From Acidimicrobiales bacterium (GTDB lineage: Bacteria; Actinomycetota; Acidimicrobiia; Acidimicrobiales; Acidimicrobilacustridaceae): DNA of 11,901 nucleotides. Below the pieces are notes generated by a model that was not told the DNA's origin, made no database searches, and saw nothing but the letters and a program-made list of their open reading frames with translations. The DNA is taken from positions 1 to 11,901 of the forward strand of contig JALRFT010000021.1 in assembly GCA_023261915.1 (NCBI GenBank), in the 5' to 3' direction. Position 1 is the stretch's first letter; each line of letters starts with the position of its first letter. Both the position numbers and the translations under genes were made by a program. This document shows, piece by piece, positions 1 through 6,562 of the stretch.

Positions 1-1039
1 ACTCCCGGTCACAGGTCGCACCAAAGGGCTGGTCGTTGCCCTTCGGGTTGGGGTAGTGGAGGTTGTAGATCGAACCGGCGAACGTGCCCCGGGACATGAG
101 ATGGGTCAGATTCGGCGCAATACCGGAGACGAGGGCGGCGGGGTTTTCTGCGAGTTGCTTGTTGTTGACGCCATCGATCAGGTGACAGGACCCACAGTTG
201 TTCTTCCATTCCGACAAGCCGGCTCTCTGCTCCTCGGTCACCGGCAATGGCGCCGGCTTCTGTTGGTTGGCAACCCACCGATCAAAGTCGGCGGCAGGAA
301 TGGCGCGCACCAACATGCGCATGTTGGCGTGACTCAATCCGCAGAACTCCGTGCACTGACCCCGATACACACCAGGCTCATCAGCCTGGAGTTTCCACGG
401 GGATACCAGACCCGGCACGGCATCACGTTTGCCATTGAGGGCCGGGATCCAAAACGAGTGGATCACATCGTTGGAGGTGACCGACAACTGCACGGGCCGG
501 CCCACCGGGATCACCAGTTCCGCCGCGGTCTCCACATCGGAATCGCTGTCGAAGCGCCCGTCGTTGTTGACGTCGTAGCGATAACCCCACCACCACTGCT
601 GCCCGAAAACCTGCACCTGCACCGAGTCGGGTTCCTCAGCGGCGAGATCGAGGATCGTGACGGCAGTGAGCACGGCCACCACGGCAAGGATGGCCGCCGG
701 GATGGCTGTCCAGGTGATCTCCGCTGCGGTGTGACCGTGGGTCTGCTTCGGCATCGGTGAGAGGTCGAGCTCGGGATCGCCCTTCTCGCGGTAGCGCATC
801 ACGATGTAGAAGATGGCGCCGAGCACACCAACGAACACGAGGCCCGCAATGATGAACACCGGCGCCGCGAGGTTGTCGATGAGTGACGAGAACGGACCTT
901 GCGGTTTCAGCGTGGTCAGCTGGTAATCGGTCTCGTTGCCCCTCAGGGCCGAGACAACCATGCCAACCCACAGCACGACGAACAGCCCCAACGCCACGAC
1001 GATGGCGATGCGGCCGGCGGTTGAGTTGAGACGCTTCAT
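1..1039 (-). CDS. coxB: Cytochrome c oxidase subunit II with fused C-terminal cytochrome c domain (partial, 3' end outside window)
   Basis: Subunit II of a heme-copper oxidase takes electrons from cytochrome c through a binuclear CuA centre on the outer face of the membrane. The 346 visible residues begin with hydrophobic segments at about 11-32, 58-80 and 108-130, followed by the WWW aromatic motif (149-151) and the cupredoxin domain. The CuA ligands are all present with canonical spacing: H194, C229, E231, C233, H237 and M240. A cytochrome c domain follows with the heme-binding CGSCH motif (282-286), so this is the caa3 type. The start ATG at 1039 overlaps the upstream stop as ATGA, which suggests translational coupling. 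An acidic insert at 156-168 (DVNNDGRFDSDSD) resembles an EF-hand loop. The gene runs off the window before its stop. Unlike its subunit I neighbour, this protein appears fully functional. Confidence 0.95.
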   Translation of the reverse strand, partial: MKRLNSTAGRIAIVVALGLFVVLWVGMVVSALRGNETDYQLTTLKPQGPFSSLIDNLAAPVFIIAGLVFVGVLGAIFYIVMRYREKGDPELDLSPMPKQTHGHTAAEITWTAIPAAILAVVAVLTAVTILDLAAEEPDSVQVQVFGQQWWWGYRYDVNNDGRFDSDSDVETAAELVIPVGRPVQLSVTSNDVIHSFWIPALNGKRDAVPGLVSPWKLQADEPGVYRGQCTEFCGLSHANMRMLVRAIPAADFDRWVANQQKPAPLPVTEEQRAGLSEWKNNCGSCHLIDGVNNKQLAENPAALVSGIAPNLTHLMSRGTFAGSIYNLHYPNPKGNDQPFGATCDRE

Positions 1040-1899
1040 GCGGATACTCCGTTGGTCACTGCAGGGGGATCGGCGGCGACACCGATGGAGGAATGACTCT
1101 CACCGGATCCGTGGTGGGGCGGGAACTCCCGCTGGCCCACAACCAATCCGGCAATTGCAGATCCAAGCACGATCACCACAGCAGCAATGATGACAAGTGC
1201 GAGAGCCCCACGAGAGATCCGGGGTCGATTTGCCACGATTGCCGTCCCGACGAAGAAGGCGATGGCAATGAGACTGAAGACGACGACCGAGCCGGTTTTG
1301 GAAACGGCGAGGAGCAGGCGGGACACGCCGAGCACCACGATGGCGATGGCAATGACCGACACCACGGGAATCCGCCACGGCTCAATGAGCTGCTCGTAGC
1401 GAGCGGTGTTGGCGGCATCGTCGTTGGAGAGTCGGTTGGCCCACGCCCGGGTGGTCCACACGAGCGCCACCATCAGCAGGACGAAGAGGCTGGCAAGGGC
1501 GAGGGGGGTGCTCGCCGCAAAGCCGATGAGCATCCCGACACCGGCGAGGGCTGCGGCGAGTGGAGCGTAGGACGACCCGTGCGGCGTGGCCGTCAGCGGC
1601 CGGGCCTCGACGTGGGTGACTTCCGCCTGGGATTCCGAGTCAGCATCCCGGAAGGCCTGGAGTAGTGCGGCGAGCACCCCTGAACAGACCGCCGTGCCGA
1701 GAAGGACGGTGTAGCCAAGGTGGCTTCCGACCCCGCCCTTCCATCCAATCGTGAGCGGCCCGACGACCGAGTCGATCAGCCCTTGGTCGCTGTTGGTGAT
1801 GTTGTTGCCGAGGGCGAACAGAAAGGCACCGGCGAGGGAGAGCACGGCGATGCCGCCAAAGAGCTTGAAACCGGGGGTGAGGACACGCGAGCGCAGCAT
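1036..1899 (-). CDS. Unrecognised seven-helix membrane protein in the oxidase operon
   Basis: I do not recognise this 287-residue protein. It shows about seven hydrophobic segments, near residues 12-31, 60-82, 112-130, 132-150, 176-199, 203-223 and 231-254. A soluble loop lies at about 84-110, and the polar tail contains PPHH (260-263) and another His at 269. It is twice the length of the actinobacterial oxidase subunit IV (CtaF, four helices) and does not look like it. It starts 7 bases after subunit III with a GAGG Shine-Dalgarno overlapping that gene's stop region, and it ends in an ATGA overlap with coxB. This places it firmly inside the oxidase operon and suggests an accessory subunit or assembly factor. 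That role is inference from position only. Confidence 0.85.
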   Translation of the reverse strand: MLRSRVLTPGFKLFGGIAVLSLAGAFLFALGNNITNSDQGLIDSVVGPLTIGWKGGVGSHLGYTVLLGTAVCSGVLAALLQAFRDADSESQAEVTHVEARPLTATPHGSSYAPLAAALAGVGMLIGFAASTPLALASLFVLLMVALVWTTRAWANRLSNDDAANTARYEQLIEPWRIPVVSVIAIAIVVLGVSRLLLAVSKTGSVVVFSLIAIAFFVGTAIVANRPRISRGALALVIIAAVVIVLGSAIAGLVVGQREFPPHHGSGESHSSIGVAADPPAVTNGVSA

Positions 1900-1906
1900 C
1901 AGAACC

Positions 1907-2494
1907 TCACTTCGTCACGTAGATCGCGATCCAGATGAGGGCGTAGACCGCCACCATCACGTGCCAGAACAAAGCCGACGCTGCAATGCCGTCGTATTGA
2001 CGGGCGTCGTACCCGCCCGCAAGAGCCCGGAAGGCCATCAAGCCGACGAAGACCATGGCGGCAACCGCCATGATGATGTGGGCGGCGGTGATGGAGTAGA
2101 TCAGCACCGACTGGACGTTGGCGTCGACGTCCAGGCCCGCCTTGGACCACAGGTAGGCCGTCATGTTGATGTAGCCGAACCCGAACAGCAGCGTCAGGCC
2201 CAGAGCGAGGTAACTGTTCACCCGGTCGTCGTTGCGCACGGCACTGACCGCCCACTGAACCGTGACCGAGGACATGATGAGACCGAACAGCATCACGTTG
2301 GGCTGGGTCAAGGGGAGATCAACGGCATCGGGCAACCACGTGTCCCCGGCCCCGATGACCTGAGCCCGTTCGGTCAGGTACACCCCGATCATCCCGATGA
2401 TGGCCATGGCGGCGGCCACTGAGGCGAACGACGTTCCGACCACCAGCATCCGGGGACGCTGCAGGGGTGCGGCGGGGAGAGCGGGGGCGGCCAT
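1907..2494 (-). CDS. coxC: Cytochrome c oxidase subunit III-like protein (short, five-helix form)
   Basis: Subunit III is an integral membrane subunit of heme-copper oxidases that carries no metal centre. This 195-residue protein has about five helices (18-40, 65-87, 95-115, 127-155, 173-193), matching the five-helix bacterial form. Family signatures are SSVTVQWAV at 76-83, GLTLLFGFGYINMTAYLW at 99-116, TAAH at 136-139 and LFWHVMVAVYAL at 175-186. The usual glutamate of the first helix (SE-x-x-FF region) is replaced by a small-residue stretch, VGTSFASVAAAMA, and the usual Glu of the YEW motif is Leu in AYLW. Both changes are from my memory of the family. The start ATG shares one base with the subunit I stop (TGATG) and has GAGG seven bases upstream. 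It looks like a subunit III that has diverged together with its subunit I partner. Confidence 0.85.
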   Translation of the reverse strand: MAAPALPAAPLQRPRMLVVGTSFASVAAAMAIIGMIGVYLTERAQVIGAGDTWLPDAVDLPLTQPNVMLFGLIMSSVTVQWAVSAVRNDDRVNSYLALGLTLLFGFGYINMTAYLWSKAGLDVDANVQSVLIYSITAAHIIMAVAAMVFVGLMAFRALAGGYDARQYDGIAASALFWHVMVAVYALIWIAIYVTK

Positions 2495-4089
2495 CAGGAA
2501 TCCTCGTTTCCGGAATCATCCCCGTCGCCGCGGAGATCGGACAACGGCTCAGCAGAGGTCACGGCAGGAACCTCGGCGAAGTTGCCGAGGGCGGGGGGTG
2601 ACGACGTCGCCCACTCGAGTGTCTGACCTGTCCCCGACGGATCGTCGTCGGAGGCACCACGGGCCCCAATGAGCCCAAGGCCGCCGAGAGCGAGGGCCCC
2701 GGCGACCAACGCCATGCCAAGAGCAGTGACCACGACGAGAGCGTCCAGCGCCCCTTCGAGTCCGCTGAAGCGAGTGGACGCCCCGGCGAGCAGAAGCCCA
2801 AGTCCCCACAAGACGCCACCACCGAGAGCCGCAAGTGCACCCAGGCCACCCAAGCCGGCCGACATCTGACCGCCTGAGATCTTGGGGGCCCACCAGGCGG
2901 CGGCGGCGATGGCGGCTGCGGCCACAGCGGCGATCACGAACCCGACCTGCCCCACGGCGGCCATCGGGGTGCCGGTGGCACCGACTTCGAGCAGTTGCAG
3001 GTCCAGCGGACCCACGGCGAAGAGTGCCCCGACGATGACGCCGAGGAGCAACAGGAGCAGCGTCACCACGGCAGCAACAAGGGGGGTTGAAGGTCGGGGC
3101 TTGCCCTGCGCGAGGAGCGACCCCCACCCGCCCGCAGCGGCGAGAACCGGAAGGATGATGGCGAAACTGACGATCACGAAGAACGGGCCGGTCCACACAC
3201 CATTGAGTTGGATGATCTGTGACCACGAGCCGATCGAGAGGGCGGCGAAGGCACCGATGGCAGCAAGGATCACGCCACGCGAGGGCTGCCGACGATCAGC
3301 AAGGGATGGGATGAGGTCGCCGAGCACGCCGAGAACCGGGATGGCGAGAACGTAGATCTGGGGTTGCATGAAGGCCCACGCAATGGCCGCCCATTGACCA
3401 CCAGCCGAACCAAAGGTCGTCTGGCCGTTGACGAGATCCACCCTGATGAGAATCAGATTCCCCATCAGCACCGGCCAGGTCAATACCGAGATGCCGGCGG
3501 CGGCCACCATGGACCACGCGAACATCGGCACCCGGTCGAACGTCATACCCGGAGCCCGCAAGGTGAGCGCTGTGGTCGCCACACACACCGCTCCGAGAAG
3601 CAGACCGACAAGCAACATCACCATGGAGATGAAGGCGAGGTCCACGGCACGGGTGTTCCCTCCGCCGATTCCACCGTCGATCACCACTGCCACGCCCATC
3701 GTGATGGCGCCGGCCAGCCAGACCCACAGAGACATCGCCGCCGCCCGAGGGAAGGCAACCGAGGAAGCACCCACCTGAAGCGGGACCAGCAGGACGGCGA
3801 GACCGAGGAAGAAGGGGAGAGCGAAACCGAACACCAGCCCGATCTGCCCGGCGGTGAACAGACGGAGGTTGACCTCGGCAGCGAACAAGCCCCCCGATCC
3901 GAGATTCCCAAGAATTCCGAGGGCGAGCGCCACCGCCGACAGTGCCCCGAGAATCAGGGAGGCGCCGATGAACAGGCGCCCGATGACCTTGTGGTCACCC
4001 GAGCCCAAAATGCCGGCAAGGCCGGACGAAGCAGAGACCTCCGGGGCGGTGTCGTCCCCGGTCTCAACTGGCGTTTCCGTTGTGGTCAT
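2494..4089 (-). CDS. Cytochrome c oxidase subunit I homologue lacking all heme and CuB histidine ligands
   Basis: This 531-residue polytopic protein is plainly a CtaD-family protein. It has the N-terminal GDHKVIGRLF (31-40), LVPLQVGASSVAFPR (101-115), LRAPGMT (177-183), WAPKISG (400-406), and the tail LEWATSSPP (491-499) with NFAEVP (503-508). Every position that binds metal in the family is changed. The helix II motif LFTMHGT reads LFTAGQI (77-83). The helix VI motif GHPEVY reads MQPQIY (241-246), keeping only Pro and Tyr. The WAHH of helix VII reads WSQI (289-292). The AHFH of helix X aligns to VGQV (379-382). The only histidine in the protein is H33, which is not a ligand. The reading frame is intact and family motifs are spread along its length, so it is a maintained protein rather than a pseudogene. 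I take the ATG at 4089 because the longer frame runs into ctaB. No strong Shine-Dalgarno is visible. It cannot be a working oxygen reductase subunit by known chemistry. Confidence 0.9.
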   Translation of the reverse strand: MTTTETPVETGDDTAPEVSASSGLAGILGSGDHKVIGRLFIGASLILGALSAVALALGILGNLGSGGLFAAEVNLRLFTAGQIGLVFGFALPFFLGLAVLLVPLQVGASSVAFPRAAAMSLWVWLAGAITMGVAVVIDGGIGGGNTRAVDLAFISMVMLLVGLLLGAVCVATTALTLRAPGMTFDRVPMFAWSMVAAAGISVLTWPVLMGNLILIRVDLVNGQTTFGSAGGQWAAIAWAFMQPQIYVLAIPVLGVLGDLIPSLADRRQPSRGVILAAIGAFAALSIGSWSQIIQLNGVWTGPFFVIVSFAIILPVLAAAGGWGSLLAQGKPRPSTPLVAAVVTLLLLLLGVIVGALFAVGPLDLQLLEVGATGTPMAAVGQVGFVIAAVAAAAIAAAAWWAPKISGGQMSAGLGGLGALAALGGGVLWGLGLLLAGASTRFSGLEGALDALVVVTALGMALVAGALALGGLGLIGARGASDDDPSGTGQTLEWATSSPPALGNFAEVPAVTSAEPLSDLRGDGDDSGNEDS

Positions 4090-4246
4090 CAGTGTGTACT
4101 GGAACCCTGGGTCGTCCAGGCCCGCATGGCCGCAGTGACCTGGAGCGCCGCCACCGGGGGGGCGACGCCTGTGGATAGGACGTCCTGACCCTCCGACACT
4201 ACACACTTCCAGCCATAGCCCCGAAACCTTGCCACGACCCCCACCC
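4090..4246 (-). other. Leader/intergenic spacer between ctaB and the subunit I gene
   Basis: This 157-base spacer lies inside an otherwise tightly packed minus-strand operon and shows no convincing coding sequence in any frame. It contains a perfect 10-base palindrome, AGGACGTCCT, at 4177-4186. It also has GC-rich runs, and no good Shine-Dalgarno before the subunit I start. An internal promoter or an operator here is possible but not demonstrated. Confidence 0.4.
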
Positions 4247-5164
4247 TCATGTGCCCGATGCCACAAGCTGGTCGATGGCCATGGCCCCAAAGAGCAGCAC
4301 CAGATAGGTGATCGAGTAGTGGAACAGACCCATCGCCCGGGCCTCTGAGCCGGTCCGCAAGACCCGCACGGCGTGCCACAGGAACAGCGCACCGAGCAGC
4401 ACGGCCGCCACGCCATAGATCCAGCCCATGCCTGCTACCGGGATGAACAGCAGCGTCAGGGCAACGACCACCACCGAGTACGCCACGATCCTCACGGCGG
4501 TGAAGTGCATGGAGGCGACTGCCGGGAGCATCGGGACGTCCACGGCGGCGTAGTCGTCCTTGTATCGAACGGCGAGCGCCCAGAAGTGTGGGGGGGTCCA
4601 AAAGAAGATGACGGCAAACAGCACGATCGGGGGCCACGCCACAGTGTCGGTGACCGCCGCCCAGCCGATCAGCACTGGAGCGGCTCCTGCGGCCCCGCCG
4701 ATGACAATGTTCTGGGTTGAGGTGCGCTTCAGCCAAAGGGTGTAGACGAACACGTAGAACAGACAGGCGGCGAGGGCGAGAACCGCACTGAGCAAGTTCA
4801 CGAAGGCCCACAACCACAGGAACGCCGCCGCCTCAATGGCAATGGCGAACACCAGTGCGGCCGTCGGGGTCATCGCCCCGGTCACCAGCGGACGGGACTG
4901 GGTCCGACCCATCACAGCGTCGATGTCACGGTCGACGTACATGTTGATGGCGTTGGCCCCGCCGGCGGCAAGGGTGCCACCCACGACGGTGGCCACCATG
5001 AGCCACACCGAGGGAAGGCCACGCTCAGCCACGATCATGGTGGGCACAGTCGTCACCAGCAGCAACTCGATAATTCGGGGTTTGGTTAGCGCAACGAAGG
5101 CGCCAACCCGTGCAACGAGGCTGCGGTCTGCAGGGACCGGCGCTGCACTTGCGGCGGACGACAC
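4247..5164 (-). CDS. ctaB: Protoheme IX farnesyltransferase (heme O synthase)
   Basis: CtaB is a UbiA-family membrane prenyltransferase that adds a farnesyl group to heme b to make heme O, the precursor of heme A. Numbered from the GTG start it has 305 residues. The first aspartate-rich site is NAINMYVDRDID (71-82) followed by RTQSRP, and the second conserved loop is YKDDYAAVDVPMLP (201-214). FFWTPPHFWALA (187-198) and about eight or nine helices are also family features. An alternative TTG start at 5218 would add 18 residues. I prefer GTG at 5164 because a TACCAT -10 hexamer sits seven bases upstream, predicting a leaderless mRNA starting at that GTG, and because the product then begins at a normal family length. 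It is first in the oxidase cluster and divergent from ctaA. Confidence 0.93.
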   Translation of the reverse strand: MSSAASAAPVPADRSLVARVGAFVALTKPRIIELLLVTTVPTMIVAERGLPSVWLMVATVVGGTLAAGGANAINMYVDRDIDAVMGRTQSRPLVTGAMTPTAALVFAIAIEAAAFLWLWAFVNLLSAVLALAACLFYVFVYTLWLKRTSTQNIVIGGAAGAAPVLIGWAAVTDTVAWPPIVLFAVIFFWTPPHFWALAVRYKDDYAAVDVPMLPAVASMHFTAVRIVAYSVVVVALTLLFIPVAGMGWIYGVAAVLLGALFLWHAVRVLRTGSEARAMGLFHYSITYLVLLFGAMAIDQLVASGT

Positions 5165-5200
5165 GAGGTGAATGGTAGGCCACCCCAGCGGAACCCCGAA
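5165..5200 (-). promoter_or_regulatory. Predicted ctaB promoter giving a leaderless mRNA
   Basis: Read on the minus strand, a TACCAT -10 hexamer occupies 5177-5172, and the GTG start of ctaB follows after seven bases, which is where transcription would begin. The hexamer 17 bases further upstream (TTCGGG, 5200-5195) is only a partial -35 match. Leaderless GTG starts are common in actinobacteria. Confidence 0.45.
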
Positions 5201-5241
5201 ATCCCGGACAGGGTTCAAGACGCTGAATCTGGACGTCGGGA

Positions 5242-5271
5242 TTGGGGAATGGCCCGAACGCTCCGTACCAT
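5242..5271 (+). promoter_or_regulatory. Predicted ctaA-clpS-DUF2017 promoter
   Basis: A TTGGGG -35-like hexamer (5242-5247) and a TACCAT -10 hexamer (5266-5271) are separated by 18 bases. The start point would be near 5278, leaving a leader of about 37 bases that contains the AAGGGAG Shine-Dalgarno (5303-5309) of ctaA. The -10 hexamer is the same as in the opposing ctaB promoter. Confidence 0.4.
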
Positions 5272-5314
5272 CAACGGTGTGGGTTCCCAGATGACGGTGT
5301 CGAAGGGAGCGGCG

Positions 5315-6256
5315 ATGTCACCAGGTCGCTGGCGCATCTCCGCACGCCTGTACCGGTGGATCACCGTCGCCGCGCTCGTTGCCCTCGCCGTCATCGTGGT
5401 GACTGGCGCAGCCGTACGTCTCACCGGGTCGGGTCTGGGATGCACCGACTGGCCCACCTGTGAGGACGGCCAGTTCTTCGCCGAGCTCGACAACGTGCAC
5501 GCCATGGTCGAGTTCCTCAATCGCCTCTTCACCGGAGTCGTGTCCGTGGCCGTCATGCTGGCCGTCCTCGGGAGTCTCCTGCGCCTCCCAAGGAGACGGG
5601 ATCTCACCTGGCTGTCGTTGGGCCTGGTGGCCGGAGTCGTCGCCCAGATCGTGTGGGGCGGTTTCACCGTGTGGTCCGAACTCCGGCCCGAGATGGTGAT
5701 GGGGCACTACCTGATCTCGGCCGTCCTCCTCGCCAACGCTGCCGTGCTCGTACAGCGCGCCGCCAGCGGCGGGAAGCCCGTCGGCCCCGCCGTACCCCAC
5801 CGGGTGCTGATCATGAGCCGGTGCATGGTGGCACTTGCCGTCGTGGTGATCGTCACGGGCACCGTGGTCACCAACACCGGACCGCACGCCGGCGACGAGA
5901 ACGCCGTGCGCTTCGCCTTCGACATCACGTCGGTGGCACGGGTCCACGCCGTCGCCATGCTCGTGTTCGCCGCCATCGGTATCGCCACGCTCTACCTCGC
6001 CTACCGATCAACCTCATCGACCAGTCGTGCCGGTGCGTCACTTCGCCGACGCGGCGGACTGCTTGCCATCGTGGTCGTGGCCCAGGCGGCCATCGGCTAC
6101 ATCCAGTTCTTCACGGGTGTTCCCGCCGGCCTCGTCGCCCTCCACGTGTTCGGTTCGGTCCTGACCCTGCTCGCCGTGATGGGTGTCCATCTCGCCATGG
6201 TTGAACGACCGGCGCTTGAACCCCGGGGTTCGGCGCCTGCAGGTGTGCACCCATGA
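5315..6256 (+). CDS. ctaA: Heme A synthase (COX15/CtaA family)
   Basis: CtaA oxidises the C8 methyl group of heme O to a formyl group, making heme A in the membrane. The 313-residue protein has about eight helices in two four-helix halves. Candidate heme ligands are H62 and H131 in the first half and H211 and H277 in the second. The family glutamate is E66, within VEFLNRLFTG. A cysteine pair in the first external loop (C43 and C49, GCTDWPTC) is the redox pair typical of this class. The position that is His in Bacillus CtaA (three after the Glu) is Asn69. As I recall, EF-x-NR is usual in actinobacteria, so I do not read it as a defect. I chose ATG 5315 because AAGGGAG lies five bases upstream. 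The frame is open from 5168, but that extension is not family-like. The stop overlaps clpS as ATGA. Confidence 0.94.
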   Translation: MSPGRWRISARLYRWITVAALVALAVIVVTGAAVRLTGSGLGCTDWPTCEDGQFFAELDNVHAMVEFLNRLFTGVVSVAVMLAVLGSLLRLPRRRDLTWLSLGLVAGVVAQIVWGGFTVWSELRPEMVMGHYLISAVLLANAAVLVQRAASGGKPVGPAVPHRVLIMSRCMVALAVVVIVTGTVVTNTGPHAGDENAVRFAFDITSVARVHAVAMLVFAAIGIATLYLAYRSTSSTSRAGASLRRRGGLLAIVVVAQAAIGYIQFFTGVPAGLVALHVFGSVLTLLAVMGVHLAMVERPALEPRGSAPAGVHP

Positions 6257-6561
6257 CGCCACTCGCGGCCGACACCGCAACCGCCCCCGTGGAGTCCGAG
6301 GTCGGTTCTCCCGACACCCGCCTCGCCGAGGACCGGCCATGGGTCGTCATTGTCTGGAACGACCCCATCAACCTGATGTCATATGTGACCTTCGTGCTGC
6401 AGAAGCTGTTCGGCTACCCGCGGGCGAAAGCGGAGAAGCTGATGATGGAGGTCCACACCAAGGGCCGGGCTGCGGTCTCCACCGGACCGCGCGAGCGGGC
6501 CGAGATGGACGTCTACCGACTCCACGAGCACGGTCTGTGGGCGACCATGCAGCAGGACTGA
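6253..6561 (+). CDS. clpS: ATP-dependent Clp protease adaptor ClpS
   Basis: ClpS binds proteins with destabilising N-terminal residues and passes them to the Clp AAA+ unfoldase for degradation. The 102-residue product has a disordered N-terminal tail of about 28 residues and then the ClpS fold. WNDPINLMSYV (35-45) carries the Asn-Asp pair that contacts the N-degron. The helix with KAEKLMMEVHTKGRA (60-74) holds the conserved histidine and is followed by the short C-terminal strand. Length is normal for the family. Its ATG overlaps the ctaA stop, so the two are probably translationally coupled, and the DUF2017 gene begins two bases after its stop. Confidence 0.95.
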   Translation: MTPLAADTATAPVESEVGSPDTRLAEDRPWVVIVWNDPINLMSYVTFVLQKLFGYPRAKAEKLMMEVHTKGRAAVSTGPRERAEMDVYRLHEHGLWATMQQD

Positions 6562-6562
6562 A

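Noticed and set aside
56..760. Long plus-strand open frame opposite coxB
   Set aside because: It is opposite a clear coxB with intact CuA and heme motifs, and its product is low-complexity Arg/His/Gly-rich without family features.
2494..4089. Subunit I gene as a pseudogene or frameshift artefact
   Set aside because: The frame is open throughout, membrane segments and family motifs persist on both sides of every lost ligand, and ligand losses are substitutions at several separate sites.
3364..4188. Plus-strand open frame of 274 residues opposite subunit I
   Set aside because: Composition is dominated by Arg, His, Glu and Gln in the manner of antisense frames in GC-rich DNA, and it has no motif or ribosome site.
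2494..4416. A longer start at 4416 for the subunit I gene (640 residues)
   Set aside because: The extra 109 residues overlap ctaB in another frame and are rich in Arg, Gly and Cys with no family similarity. ATG 4089 gives the normal DHK-bearing N-terminus.
5168..5314. Extended N-terminus of ctaA from ATG 5168
   Set aside because: The added 49 residues are charged and not family-like, they would overlap both promoters, and AAGGGAG sits correctly before ATG 5315.
5513..5530. Asn69 in CtaA in place of the Bacillus heme-ligand His as a sign of inactivity
   Set aside because: As I recall, EF-x-NR is usual in actinobacterial CtaA, and the other candidate ligands (H62, H131, H211, H277) and E66 are present.
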